Source of the DNA: Letharia columbiana | Lineage: Eukaryota; Ascomycota; Lecanoromycetes; Lecanorales; Parmeliaceae | Assembly (NCBI RefSeq): GCF_014066305.1 | Contig: NW_023501037.1 | Location: forward strand, 124,001-188,000 | Length of the DNA stretch: 64,000 bases | Reading direction: 5' to 3' | In this document: piece by piece, positions 1-12,359 of the stretch | Layout of the letters: every line of letters begins with the position of its first letter | Position numbering within the stretch: the first letter of the stretch is position 1 | The notes under the pieces: generated by a model | What the model was told of the DNA's origin: nothing | Databases searched by the model: none | The model's input: only the letters and a program-made list of their open reading frames with translations | Translations under genes and position numbers: made by a program

Positions 1-2190
1 GACGAGTTTAACCGCTCTGCTTTCGTACACAGGCACCTTCCTCCTAGCAACCTACGCGGAGACGCCATTCTAAAATATCCATCTGCGAACAATCTAGATA
101 TCGCATACCCTGTTACATCCTTTGGTTGCTACCTGTATTTGCTTGCTTCCATTCTTTGCCACAGCCTTCTATGATACTCTTTGATGCATAGCGAGCTCGC
201 TATGAGCTTTTCCTGTTGACGGGATGTTGTCACGGCAAGCTGTCGTGGTTGCCTAGGTATTTGCTCTTACCTATCTTTTATGTCTGCCAAGGAAGTCTAC
301 ATCTGAGCAGAGAATAATCATCTTTATTACACACCACAATACCACCTACCCAGGTTGCCGCTACAACATGGTAGCAACATTTTAACATGTCTTGACTCAT
401 AAAGGGATAACAGGGATGTGGACCGTATCAGCAACAGCACATGCCTACTCTCTTCAGGCATAGACGTTGTTCTTCGAACCCTCGGGTAGGAATCTCCTCA
501 GAATTAACAAATCCCTTTCTTCATTCCATCAGAGTTCTCCATAGGTATTCTTCAATCCTTCTACTCAGTGAGAACCGATCTTTTTGTTCCATGATTCTCA
601 TGGTGACCATGCCATGGGCTCAATGTGGCGTGGAAGTGATCGGTCTAGTCCTGAATATCCTTTTCTTTTCCAGCCGTGCTTCCCTGAAGCCTTTTGCAAC
701 GGAGACATCTCTGTCACTGGCTCCTAGGAATCTGAGTATCTCACCGAGATCTCTCCACAAAAGCCTTCCACAACTCCTCCCTCCTTCCGGATACCGAAAC
801 AGCTGTCTGCTTTCTACTCCAAAAGCCGTCTTCACAAGCCGTCCTTCGACTTCTCTTGAAGCTTTCCATCCTGTCACTGCAGTGACCGCCCCACTTGTGG
901 AGCCTTTTCTACCACTCGATTCGAGAACCTTACTGCAGCTGGGGATCTCGACTACAGAAGCACCCACCACAGTGCCTTCCTGCCACCATGAGCCTTCCGC
1001 GTACCGTCTTTCTACTACGCCTGAAGCTTCTTTCCAACAAGCTCCTCCGATGAACTTGAGGTAGATTCAACTCTCCCTCAGACAAGACTTTACCACGCTT
1101 GATCAAGTGCAGAAAGAAGGCATCACTTGAAGAAGTCCTGCCAATCTGTACCGAAAACCGATTTTAGCCTTGGGCGACCAAGATACAGCCGAAGCTAGTT
1201 ACGCTGGTCTTTGCAACAACGTTACGAAACGAGGGAAGATCAACGCTTCTCGGTTCGTTGGCGACCGCCAATTCGACTGTTGGCCGCTCCAAGGCGTGTC
1301 AGAGGGATCGTCTGAGCTGCCATGTCAGATGATAAGTTTCCAACCGAAGACAAGGGGCACTTTAGTTAGCTTCCCGACAGACAAAACATCTGCTAGGCTC
1401 TTTTGAGAGATGTGTTGACTTCCTCGTGTAAGTAGCAATTAGCGGCATCTCTACGTTGCGAATGACGCTTCAGCAGTCAAGGGTTTCGGGTCTCAATCAC
1501 CGAAAATGATAACTATGAAGTACGAAAGTTGTGAATGAAGCATAGAATTCATACAGTAAACCGCAATCGATGCCGCAAGTCATTACGGACTAACATGATG
1601 TAACGCAATTAAAGGCCGCTAGCTGTTCTCATTGAGAGATTTCCTACCGGCAATCTCAATGCAGAGCTGAGGACAACACTTCGCCTCTGACTAAAGCAAA
1701 AAGAGGAATGTAGAAGCTACAAATCCTGCTCCTGAAACCTCGGGTTGAACAACGACAACAAAGACTTGCTCTCCAAAGGTGAAAGGCCCCAAGGACCCAG
1801 CTATCGCAGACAACATAGGAGAGCAGGTCGAAGTGCGGTACTGCGAGCACGAGGAACGAGGATGGAAGATTATATTTCCCATCCAAGATACCCGGCAAGA
1901 AATGTTCCCGTCGCATGTTCTCGATGTGCGGCATTTCGTCTTGGGGTAAAGCGTGTCACCGAGAATAAAGAGTTCGGATCTAGGGACCGCATCCACAACC
2001 ACCGTCCGTGTTCCCCGCAAGAAGTGGAACGTTGCCATCGTGAACCCAGAAGCTGTAGCATTCATATACAGAATAGTATAACAATCCGCTATGCCAACCC
2101 TGTACTAAACCAAAAAAAAAGGCCTTCCGCAGTCCATCTTTTCCATAAAAACCAATCAAACCCCCATATGTACTAGTACGTTCCCTCCCT
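1..2190. other. No supportable gene
   Basis: I see no convincing gene here. Open frames of up to about 200 codons exist, for example 441-1064 on the plus strand. They lack a recognisable domain, have no splice-supported extension, and overlap antisense frames of similar quality. Base composition is ordinary, with no long tandem repeats. Parts may be untranslated regions of genes outside the window, or decayed sequence. Confidence 0.4.
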
Positions 2191-2192
2191 AA

Positions 2193-2690
2193 CTACAAAC
2201 TCAACCGATCCAAGCTCAAGCGATCCCCACTCCTCTCCTTCCTCACCGCCCCCAGCCTCAGATACCTCTCCTCCCCACCCGCCGTCTTCCCACCCACATA
2301 CCACTTCTCGCCCAAATCCCTGAAGCCGCCCTCGCTGCTGGTGTCGCTGCCCCTCCTCGCGCGGCGGAAGCCGCCGCCCGGCGGGGACATGGCCTGCGGG
2401 CTCCTCGGCGGCGGGGACATGGACGCGGACGGGGAGGTCGAGGCCGGACGGGCGTGGGCGTGGGAGAGGGAGGGGTTGGCGGCGTGGACGGCGGCGGTCG
2501 TGGCGCCCGGGGAAGGGGATTTGGTCGCGATGGCGCGGGAGAGGGTCGGGGGGGCGTAGGCGGATGGGGCTGTGGGGGTGGAGGTGGAGGTGGTGGAGGA
2601 GGAGGAGGGGTTCGAGGAGGATTTCGAGATGGCGGATTGGGCGCGGAAGGCGGCGAGGAAGTTGAAGAAGAAGGGGCGGTTGGTCGGCAT
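2193..2690 (-). CDS. Small Ser/Pro-rich conserved fungal protein
   Basis: A single-exon gene for 165 residues. The first 20 residues (starting MPTNRPFFFNFLAAFRAQSA) form a short aromatic and hydrophobic helix that could be amphipathic. Residues 20-105 are low-complexity Ser/Thr/Pro/Ala. The C-terminal third is better ordered and looks constrained: an Arg-rich GGGFRRARRGSD stretch, then GGFRDLGEKWYVGG, then a charged tail with a DRLSL repeat. A disordered middle with a conserved tail is typical of small Pezizomycotina proteins of unknown role. Third positions are strongly G/C, unlike the flanks, which supports real coding. I do not recognise a function. The start is the first ATG, and the frame is open through the conserved tail. 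Confidence 0.6.
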   Translation of the reverse strand: MPTNRPFFFNFLAAFRAQSAISKSSSNPSSSSTTSTSTPTAPSAYAPPTLSRAIATKSPSPGATTAAVHAANPSLSHAHARPASTSPSASMSPPPRSPQAMSPPGGGFRRARRGSDTSSEGGFRDLGEKWYVGGKTAGGEERYLRLGAVRKERSGDRLSLDRLSL

Positions 2691-2761
2691 TGTTGTTGGT
2701 GGTGGAGGTGGTGATGGGTTGGGTGCTGGGTGTTGGGATGAGGGTGTTGGGGTGTGATTGG

Positions 2762-4633
2762 GAAGAGTAGAGGAGACTTCAGACGTGGTGCATTCTATTC
2801 ACGTCAGCTTGGTGCTTAGATGCGAGAAAAGGGTCTCCGTACGGAGGATTTCTAGCAATGAGGCATTTGAATGACTGGCGTCAGATCTCCGGGACTGGGC
2901 TGTTTGATTGTCGTCGAAGCAGGAATCAAGAGCAATTCACACTGCTCGCGTCTTCAAAGACTCGGCAGACATTCATGATTGTGAGAAGAGTTAAGAGGGT
3001 GAAGTGTGGGGTAATTCATTCGGTCCTTCTTGTTTGCTTTTGCTACGGGCTTGTGAATTTCGTCGCTTTTTGACCGTCGGCAAATGCCGGAACCAGCTCC
3101 GACTCGCACCGGAAGATTTGGACGTGGCATTTGCCGGAAATGACGTTGCAACCCGCAACACTTTTCTTATCCTCTTCTTCTCTACCTTACATGTACGAAT
3201 GTCGCGTGAAACCTCTGGCCCGTCGAGCTTCATGAGACGGCATTGTCTGTAATGGAGAGTTGGTCGGCTACCAAGCGACTAACAGGGTCGAATGAGCGAC
3301 TTTCTATTCTAGCTACCTGTATCTAAAGTAGTGTCAGGACCTCCTGCTCCTTCCTGCAACCATCCACCTATCGACTCTGGAGCTGCCTTGTTCCGGTCAG
3401 AGGGGAGGCAAATATTTGCCAGGCGGTGGACATTCAGCACTCTCCCAGATATCCTCGAGTGAGCGAGGAGTCGAAGATGTATCTGAGTGCACTATACTGG
3501 CAGAGTGGAGGTTCTAGCACCTAATAGGTCAGTCTCAATCCGGCCAAAAGAAAGACAGTTGCATCCATGCAGGGACTTTGGGGAAGGAAAGGGTCGATGG
3601 CGCTCTTGCAACAATAGGATTGTGCGCTTTGGGTCAGGCTTATATGCTATCAATAGCAGAAGCTGAAGTGACGAATCTGGCTTCTACTAGTACATATGCA
3701 AGGAGAAGAGGCCCTTCCGCAATACGCGATCAACGTCCCCCAGTACTTCCATTGTCCAATATGCAGCGCTTCGGAGCGCACCCAACCCAGTCATGTGTAT
3801 ATCAGCTCAATGCAGACTGACGACATGCATGGCCCTTTTCAAGGTAAAAGGGTGGGTATATGGTTCAAAAGGAGAAGGTACTCCCGAACCACGTGTAGTA
3901 TGCGCCAAGTCTCTTAGACTTGCACAAGCGAGAAATTGAAAGCGCTTCGAGCCCTTCTGATTCGTTGAGTTTCTTTTTCCAGAATAACTCCATACTCCAT
4001 GCATATGCCATGCAGACACAGCCCCCCTTTTTCAGTCCACAAGCAGTCCACTTGATGCAAGTTGACGCCTGTCCATCCATTGCTCCATTCCATCTTTTAC
4101 TGCTGCACCCAAGTCAGTCTGCTTATTTTTCTCAACTTTCCCACATGACCTGGCGATGCCAAGTCTTGCCCTTTTCCTTCAGGAGTGTTTTGAGTAGTCT
4201 CATATCTATTAATAGACATACCTCTTGGCTCGAAAACAATCTTCTACCCTCTCCTCTTCTGTAAAGGTACAGTGAGACGGACTCGACGTCTGCCCAATCC
4301 GCTTTCTGCTTTCTAATGTCCGTCTACAAGTTTCCTGCTTCTACGCAACGTTCAAGTAAGCCACAGCACAGATCACCCTTGATACTTCACCCCCACGTTC
4401 TTTCGTCCAATACATCACCTTTCCTTTCTTTGTCGCTCCAAGCTTCGAAATGCTCTACCGCGGTGGACACTTCTGCAAGTTCTATAATAAATATCATATG
4501 CTCCGTAAGCCACAGACTTCAGGTCTGCATAGCGCCCAATGACTTGATACAAGACCCTGGACGGCCTCTCTACACAATGCCCATCACCAGATTCGTAAGA
4601 GCAGAAACCCACTTTTCTCCAAAAGTACAAATC
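2762..4633. other. Intergenic region without recognised gene
   Basis: About 1.9 kb of unremarkable sequence. Frames of 70-115 codons occur on both strands but none has a domain, a signal peptide or plausible splice partners. The part from about 3,900 to 4,600 is pyrimidine-rich on the plus strand, as expected of a fungal promoter or 5-prime leader for a plus-strand gene such as the candidate at 4634. Confidence 0.35.
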
Positions 4634-4876
4634 ATGCCTCACCACTACAGTTCCAGTTCCAGTTCTGAAGACCTCGACGTCTATCGAGCTGTCTCCTTCA
4701 CAACTTCTTCAACTCCTCAGCACCTCCATCCCCAGACCTCTCCCACTGCCCACAAGTCCAAAGTCCTCCTCGAATCATGCAAAGATCGCTTGTCAAAATG
4801 TTTCCAACGGCCCTGCTGCCCTTGTTCGCTCTGCTCGTCGAAAACCCGCCTCTTCAAAACCAGCAAGATGGCCTGA
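4634..4876 (+). CDS. Candidate small cysteine-rich protein
   Basis: A frame encoding 80 residues from an ATG at 4634. It starts with a Ser-rich acidic segment (MPHHYSSSSSSEDLDVYRAV) and ends with a cysteine cluster of the form CFQRPCCPCSLCSS followed by a basic tail. The cysteine block next to basic residues could be a membrane-anchoring (palmitoylated) tail or a small metal-binding knot. There is no signal peptide, so it is probably not secreted. The frame is open upstream to 4316, so the true start could be earlier, but the upstream part looks non-coding. No family is recognised. It could equally be a chance frame within a leader. Confidence 0.25.
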   Translation: MPHHYSSSSSSEDLDVYRAVSFTTSSTPQHLHPQTSPTAHKSKVLLESCKDRLSKCFQRPCCPCSLCSSKTRLFKTSKMA

Positions 4877-5309
4877 GCTTTTGCGCTTTATCAGTCGACC
4901 CTGGCCAACTGGAAACCGCTAAGACGTTCCTTCCGGCCAAATTTCCTTTGACTCGGGCCGATCGCCGCCCGAATCAACGAAGCCGAGTACGAATGATGCA
5001 GCAGGAGCGTAACCATCACCGGAGCTATGTGACATACATCGACACCAACGGGAGCGCAGGCACGCAACTTCCACAAGTGCAGTCCCGACTATCTTCGAAA
5101 GGCCGACGTACAAGTGCAACAACCATACCCAATCGTCCACGCCAACCCCTATGAGCACAATCCAGACTCGGACCAAAACGCCCACTCCGCCATTTTGCGC
5201 ATCCAGCATCAAACCCGTCGCTTCCACCCTCTTCCCTAAAGATGTACCAAACCCAACATCAACACCCCTCCCCCGCCCACAACCACCCCCGAAACCAACC
5301 CACCCTCCT

Positions 5310-5666
5310 CGCAGCACCCCATCTCCCGCGGCTCCACCACCACCACCACCACCCTCCCAGCCCACCAGCTATATCCCAACACTATCGGCGTCTATACAGC
5401 ATTTCTCCTCGGACAGTGTTCATTTATTCCATCATGGAGCCTCCGTATCACAGACGAGTTTGACTTGATCGGCAACCCCCGTGCCAAAACCCACACCGTG
5501 TGCGATCCAAAAGTCGACAATCAAATCCTCGGCGGACGAGTCCCGCCTACAAGGTTTTTCTCGTGGTCCCCCCGACCGGAACCCTGTCGATTGGAGCCTG
5601 GTGGAGTGGCGGATGACCTACGATCCAGATGGGATGTTTTGCATTGATCCGGCCTGCTTGTACTAG
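5310..5666 (+). pseudogene. Possible decayed coding remnant
   Basis: Two plus-strand frames here contain protein-like stretches that do not join without a frame change. One reads about residues SWSLRITDEFDLIGNPRAKT from about 5420 and ends at 5647. The other ends at 5666 with DWSLVEWRMTYDPDGMFCID. The composition of these pieces (WS.., TYDPDG) is more protein-like than the surrounding low-complexity His/Pro frames. They may be exons of an unrecognised gene with missed introns, or a frameshifted relic. No function can be given. Confidence 0.2.
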
Positions 5667-6611
5667 TACCAACGGAGACCATTTTGTCCCCGGGACCCCC
5701 CGTCTCCGGCGATTCGATCGGCGACACAAATTTGTTTCTAGGCAGTACTGTGCGCTGCATAAGATATTCCGGTGAAATAACGAGACGATTATGCATCTAT
5801 GTCGAATTAGTTCGTGTGTGTCAAGGGGGGAATCCGTAGTTGCATCGCTTGCAGGTTTGTGACACGGGGGACGATACCTGTTCGAGGTCGACTACGAGAG
5901 AAATCGGCATGTGTAACGATCGGGTGTGAAGACACCAATATCAGCGCATCTTCTGCTTCAACACACTCGGTATTCCGCAGAGTCCTGAACAGCGCTAGCA
6001 GTGACCTTAACCCTCCACTGAAGTACCTTCGGAAGGCGATCGTATATATTGGTGTGAGAAAGCTCACGGCGCCCACTCCGTCGCCGCAGGCGGAAGTGGT
6101 TGCCAGCGATGGAGCTTTGGCAGGCGGGGGGGGGGGGTACTCAACGCCGGACGAGGAGGATTTTTATTATCCAGTGCGGTTTTTACGACATCGCTGCTGC
6201 TACCGCCCTGTGTCGCGAGAGTCCTGAGGCGTGTGGTGCGGAGTCTGATCCAGAGACATGGATGCGTGATGTTGAGAAAAGCGTTTGTCACGGTCGAGGG
6301 AAAGAGGATGGTGAGCTCGGTGGGACCTTGTAGGAAGAAGGTTCACTGGTGGCAATTTGCTATTTAGGTTATTTGGGCACGAATGAATGACATGATTGGG
6401 TTACAGACGGAAAGTGGCCGTTTCATCAATCCTTCGCCGTTCGTTTTTGTACGCACGCGGGCAACTTTCCGGAAACGAACGAGAGCGAAAAGGTAAAAAT
6501 GCCTCACACGGTGCGGCTCAAGGGAGACAATGCCCCTTCTAATTGCTTAGGAATTGCCCACTTCCTTCGCGCGAGGACGATGTGAAGACAAAGGGAAAAC
6601 CCGTCGCTTCC

Positions 6612-7909
6612 TCACCCCGCCCTCTCCATCCCGATCCTGCCCGTCTCCTCCTCCGCCTCCGCCGCAAGCCTCCTGACCACCCCCTCCGCCCCCTCCAACC
6701 CGCCAACCTCTCCGAACCTCTTCTTCCCAAACGCCCACCTCTCGACACCGAACCCCTCCTCGCCGCCCCACACCCACTCACCGCCATCATCACCACCGAT
6801 CCCCCTCTGTACGACCCTCTCGCCGTCATTGTTCGCCCTCTGCGCGCAGAACCTCGACACGGTGGCGCCCGCCTTCAGAATCCACTGACTGGCAGCGGGG
6901 ACGTACATTTCCGTCCGGTGCACCTGCTCGGCGTGATCGGTGGGGACTTCGAGGGCTTCGCAGAGGGTCCATTGCGCGTGGTTGCGCATCGCGGCGAAAT
7001 CCCGGTGGGGGGTTTGGAGGTTAGAGTCGAGGGCGCGAAGGTAGAGGGCCGCGAACGTGTTGGCGTGGGTTTAAGGAACGGAACGATAGGATTCTTTTCC
7101 CCTTCTCTTGACTTACCCACAGCAACCTCGCGGAAGTAAAATGCGAAACCCGGTAGCTCTCGCCAGCAAACCTGTGAATTCATCGACGACTTGACCACTT
7201 TGCCATTCACATCGACTACATCCGGAAGCTTCGAGATGCAGATCATCATCTGCACCAGCTGTTCCAGATTGCTCGTAGAATCACCTAAGTGATTGATAGC
7301 ATCATAGACGATGTTCTACAGGTCCCACATCCTCGCGTCCCCCATACCCTCCCTGATGCATTCTCCGTAGATCGAGGCGATATTCTCCGCCGCCTGTTGA
7401 GAAGAAATAAGGTTTTGAATAAGACGCTGGTCGCTTACTGTGAATACTGCACCTTCTAGTACGTGTGCTTGTAGGACCCAAGAACCACAAAAATAAAAGA
7501 GTATATACTTCGATACTGTCCCTCGAATTTTGAGTACATGGTGAATGACATGTATGAACAGTTGCTGGATAATGCCTAAAATTCAAGAAAGTATTGTCGC
7601 CACTCTTGCATGATATATTGGTCCCCTTCGACAAAAATCAAATCTACAAGTGGCAGCAATCAGACAGAGTACAGTACCAGATCGTAGACGCACACTGGCA
7701 CATTTGCACTGATGAGTATAATGTACCCACTTGGTTGTTGCAGGGCATGGGAAGCCGAGGTAGAGGTGAAAGGGTACATTGACCTTGATCACCGCTCGAT
7801 AGTAGCCACGGATACTGTGGTCGAAAGATTGCACGGTCCTTTGTCCAGCCAGATGTTTAAGCAACAGATCTGTAGCTCGGGGAGAAGTCTCGGTGAGCTC
7901 CTCCTTCAT
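6612..7909 (-). pseudogene. DUF3632-family gene with in-frame stop
   Basis: The minus strand encodes the core of a DUF3632-type fungal protein, a family of unknown function common in Pezizomycotina. A first exon at 7909-about 7784 reads ELTETSPRATDLLLKHLAGQ. After a long intron, a second block begins at about 7391 (AAENIASIYGECIREG) and runs through a WRELPGF motif to about 7115. A third block from about 7059 to the stop at 6612 carries YVPAASQWILKAG and the basic, Arg/Glu-rich tail usual for the family. Two lesions argue that it is dead. A TAG at 7316-7318 replaces the Trp codon expected in the family's DLW(N) motif. The intron after WRELPGFAFYFREVAV has a good donor (GTAAGT) but no AG acceptor in frame before the third block, where a TAA precedes the conserved residues. 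The family assignment comes from memory of its motifs. Confidence 0.6.
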
Positions 7910-8053
7910 CCTTTCCCTAAGATCCTATCCGTAAGAAGCCAAGACGCCAAGAACTTCCTTCTTTGTGCCATCGCATCACCATCCATCCAATTCCCCATCA
8001 CCTCCTTCATCATCAACCCTCCCCCCCCCCCCATAACACACGAAGCCGTCATC

Positions 8054-8862
8054 ATGGTACCTACATCCCGCCTTCCCATCCTCCCCAGAATCCACTGACC
8101 TTTCCCCCCCCCAGGTCCAAGGCCACCACGGCATCCCCTTCGCAACCTCAAAGCCCGCCTACGGCACCTACAAATCGCCTTATGGGCCCAAGTACGCCTT
8201 CCCTCTACTCCCACGCCCTCGATACCACCGTCCACAACGGTCAAACCTTGTACTACCAATAGTCAAAACCGACATGCTAATGACACAACGACGCAGCTAC
8301 AAAATCCAACCCAACCTCCGGGGCATAGGGCCAGGGCGAGCCTTGAAATTGTACGCGCGGACCGACCTTCCAATTCCCCTCTCCTCATCCCCTGCGCCTC
8401 GCCTCCCCGCGAGCGGGCCACTGAATGGTCGGGAATGGACCTGCTGATGAAAGGGAACAGTGGCATCACCTTGGGCAGCTTCGGCGTCGTGGGCGCGATA
8501 TTCGCGCTGCAGTTCTTCGCCGAGGTGCCGAAGGTCAGGAAGGATATACTGCAGGTGGGTCTCTGGTCCTCGCGTTCTGTCCTGCTTTGAGAAAGGTGAA
8601 GGGGGGGGGGAAGTCGACGGCAGATGGGATTAGATGGAGGAAGGAGTGGGGAGATGTGGGGAACGATGAGAGGGCCAGGGAGCCGGCAGTGGAGGAGAGC
8701 ACGAGGAGAGGGTGGACGGCAGCGCTGACGGGTTTGGCCGAGCAGAAATTCCCGGTTATCGGAGACTACTTTGTGAGGGAGATACCGCCCAGTGATAATG
8801 TGAGTCCTCCCCTCGGCGCTGACCGGAAATGGGGCTAATGTTCCCGGCTACAGCCGTTCTGA
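8054..8862 (+). CDS. QCR10: Cytochrome b-c1 complex subunit 10 (Qcr10-like)
   Basis: A six-exon gene for about 96 residues of the small single-pass subunit of respiratory complex III in the mitochondrial inner membrane. Exons as I read them are 8054-8056, 8115-8191, 8297-8350, 8461-8554, 8746-8799 and 8854-8862; all junctions keep frame and use GT-AG. The product has the fungal Qcr10 pattern: an N-terminal segment with TSKPAYGTYKSPYGP, then YKIQPNLRG, one membrane helix (FGVVGAIFALQFF), and the hallmark tail PKVRKDILQKFPVIGDYFVR followed by EIPPSDNPF. Length fits the family (about 80-95). The first exon is only the ATG. Without the introns the frames break repeatedly, so simple ORF calling misses this gene. 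Residue resemblance is strong; the exact donor of exon 3 is the least certain junction. Confidence 0.82.
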
Positions 8863-9233
8863 GGTCGTTTCTGCTGGAAGCGATACATGGATGGTATGAA
8901 CGCTACGGGCGGAGAGCGAAGTCTTTGGGGGTGTACATAAAGTCATAGACTGTGCTTGTTGCGCCATCATTATTTGAGACCATACGTGCAATTATTCGAC
9001 ATATGACCTCGAGTGCTCTTAACGAGAAGGGCTGATAATCACAAAACCAACAGCGCAGACATTGCAGATGGTCAATTGTAATTGATATTGCTCTAATGTC
9101 GAAAAGTCCTACCTCTTCCAATCCTGAACGCCACACCCAAATATATGACAAGCATACCTTAGATTACAAATGACAGGCCTAGGCAATGCCCTCAGCCCTG
9201 CACAACAATGCTTTCTTTGGGTCTATTTCATAC

Positions 9234-11634
9234 TCAGTCAGCCTTCCCATACCCACCGCCATTCAAAAATCCCTCCTTTCCATCGAGCTGGAAGAAACCC
9301 CCTGAATTCCTCTTCTTCCCGCTCTTCATCCTTCCCCTTCCCCATATAAAAGTGCCAATGACAATACCAATCAACATCCCCAGCGATACCCACGGATGGC
9401 CCGTCGCAGCTCCACGCAGGCCGAAGAAAATGCGTTGAATGACACCTGTAGAAGATTTGGCGGATATTTTGGGAGGGCTGGCGACAACTTTCGGGAGGGT
9501 TTCGAGGATGGAGGTACGAGAGGGCATGATAGGCGCGCCGGATATGGTTGTGTCCCAATATCGTCGGTTCTGAGACAAGGTTGTTAGCACCAAGTATTGA
9601 GGTAAGGTCAGGATTGTGGCTCACATCCTCGTCGTTGATGATCACCCTCTCCCCATCGTTGACATTGATACCGTAAGTCGTCCTTATCCACCGTTCCCAG
9701 AAAACACCATCCACCCACGCAAAGCCGACTTGCTTCTTGTCGTCTTCTCTGATATCGATATGGATGCTTTTAGCCGACCGTAACGCTCGTTGGTCGTTTC
9801 GGTCTTCAGCCTCCTCAAGACGTAATTGCTTCGCATCCCGAAGCTCCTGGCGCTCTAGTTGGAAAGCATGTGTCTGCTTCTCCATCCAGTCCAGCGCCGC
9901 ATTCTTGATTTCGCGCTTATCGAGCACGAACTCATCTGCCCGCTCACGAGATAATATACCGAGAACGACATACTTGCCACGCATAATCTCTCGAGAATTC
10001 GATGCGGTAAGCTCGGGCACGATAGGCAGCCACACCGATTGCATCCAGCCGAGCACTTGTCGAAAGTCTCGCATGTCTTTCGGTGCCAGCACATTGTAAT
10101 AACTAGGCCTTCCGTCTCTTGATACCAGCAACCGCGGCCACGTCGAAATCTTGAATCGATCGGCAAGCTCTTTGTTGTCCGTCTTGACAAGCTTTGCGTG
10201 CCCAATCAAACTCAAGGTCAATCGCTCCAAGGCTTCGAAATCCTCGACTGTCGTAGCGTGGTCGAAAAAGTACAAGAAAATGACCTCCTCGGTCTCTTCC
10301 ATCTTCTTGAAAGCATCTGCATCCACGTCCGTCACTCCGCCACCAACATCCAAGGCTTTCTTTGCGTAGCTCACGAGATCTCCAAGACCTCGAAGCCCAT
10401 CATACTCGACTCTTTCACCGCCCTTGAAGAAGTGAACCGTTGGGTAAGCTCTGACATGGACGTCTTTGCAAAGACGAACTTCGACATCACAGTTGACTTC
10501 TCCAACATTGAGCTTTCCTTGAAGTTCCTTGGCCATTTGCTGCCAGGTTGGTGCGAGGTCTTGGCAGTGATGACACCACGGCACGTAGAATTTAACGAAC
10601 CAAGGATCCTGCGTGTTTGTGACCAGTTTTTGGAAGCTTTCTTGCGTCAAAGAGACAGAGTTGCCAAGAGGGTTTGGGGCAGCTGATGGCTTCTTGGGCT
10701 TTTTTGGAACCCCTGGAATCTTGCTCATAGCTTTAACGATCCCTGTCTCCGCAGCCGGTAGGGGTGAGTCCTCCACTACCTTATCTTTATATTTCTCCGC
10801 GGCTGCCTTTCCTGCCGCCGGGTCCTTGTCCTTCTCTGCAGGCTTCTCAGCTGGAGCGGCGGTATCGACGGACGTTGCTTCAGGCTCTGGGAGCTTCATG
10901 CCATCTTTCGGTCTCGAACCCGGGCGTGTGGATTCCAAGGTGTCCTCAATGAACGCACTGAGGCCGGCCATATCTTTTGTGCCCTCGAACTTCTTGACGA
11001 ACTTGCCGTCTTTGTAGAGAGAGAATGTTGGGAAAGCACCGACTTTATGCTTTGTGCAGGCGTCGCCGTAAGCTACACAATCCAATGATCCAAAGTGAAA
11101 GTCGTAGTAGCGGGTAAAGGTATTCAGTGAATCAGACTCCGAAGGTTTCTTGCCGGCAGGGACCGGTTTGGAGGTATAGTAAAACTCGTAAAGCGTTTGC
11201 CACGTTGGTGCTATGGCTTTGCAATGGTGGCAGTAGGGCGAGTAGTGCTTCACAAACCAGTAGCCGTTCTTAATGTCTTCATCATATCCCTCCCCTGTCA
11301 GCTCCTTCATTGGCGGCACTTCCATGTCGTTGAACTTTGTCGCTGTACCCGATAGTGCTTCACTGTTGGTAGCTCCTGCTTTTGGCCCATCTTCAACTAG
11401 CTTTGCCTCTTCTATCTTTTCTTTTGGCAGATTTACCTCTGCTTGTGGCAGATCTAAAATTTTGGTTGTTGGATCTTCTGCCAGTGCCTTCGAGTCTTCC
11501 GACTGTGCCTTTGTCTCTGATAATGCATCTTCCACTGTATTGAGTTGATGTTGGGCGTCGATCACAGCAGGTTTGGCAAACACTGGAGATAGCAAGACGA
11601 GAGTAATCAAGGCCCTCGATATGAATGAGCGCAT
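9234..11634 (-). CDS. ER membrane protein disulfide isomerase (Eps1/TMX-like)
   Basis: A two-exon gene (11634-9625 and 9569-9234; intron 55 nt with a GCTAAC branch site) encoding 781 residues. A signal peptide covers about residues 1-20 (ending SPVFA). Two thioredoxin domains follow, each with a CHHC active site at residues 135-138 (YSPYCHHCKAIAPTW) and 354-357 (FYVPWCHHCQDLAPTW), separated by a Lys/Ala/Pro-rich linker. A long redox-inactive region comes next. Near the C-terminus is one membrane helix (VSLGMLIGIVIGTFIWG) with a short basic cytosolic tail. This architecture matches membrane-bound PDIs such as yeast Eps1, which oxidise or retain misfolded membrane proteins in the ER. Without the intron the frame would run into a wrong C-terminus and lose the membrane helix, so splicing decides the topology. 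No KDEL or clear KKXX retrieval signal is seen. Confidence 0.9.
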
Positions 11635-11659
11635 GATGTGGGGAGGCTCTTAGGAGCGG

Positions 11660-12359
11660 TAGGTCGCGCACGGGTTGTAGAGGTGGTATCGGGAACCTGC
11701 TGCAGAGAGAATCTGATGAGTGTCTGATGCTAGGAAGAAACGGAGTATCGCAGCGCTACTGAAAGAGCGACTTCCTCTCTCATGCGGGGGGCATCCAACT
11801 GTTCATCAGAACTTGAATACCGATGCTCAAGGGTAGTCGCAATTGTAGATGTGTGAGGAGATTAGTTCGTGTGCTGGACAGGAGACAGAGTGGTCGGGGT
11901 CAAAGATATGCGAGAGGCGTGGACCCCTGTCCCGCCGCGTCTTGGCACGCGCAACAGGACTTCTAGGCCTAGATATTCCTTCTTTGATCAACGTGCTACA
12001 GGCGTACACTCTCACTCCTCACTCTCACGCATGTACTCAAGTCTTTGTTGTCGGGTAGGGGAGGATGGTACTTGTGTGTACAGGTTTACCGTATGCACTA
12101 AGAATGCTTGAATAGGTGCAGAAAGGGCCTAAACGCAGAAATCAGCTAATCTTCTGTATGGAGACGAAGGCTGGTCTATTTGTATCTAATAAGTATTTGA
12201 TTGTCAGAACATGAAAAAACCTCTCTCCTGCATCTTGCTTTTCTCCTTTTACAACACATCCCCCACAACTCCGCTAGGCGATAGGACTTCCTGGCAGCTC
12301 GATCTTTCTGGAGATCTCATGCCGAAAGTCTTTAATGCTCGACGATATAACACATTGAT
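11660..12359. other. Promoter-side spacer of the PDI gene
   Basis: About 700 bases upstream of the minus-strand PDI gene. No gene is recognised. It should contain the PDI promoter and leader, but I cannot point to a defined unfolded-protein-response element with confidence. Confidence 0.3.
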
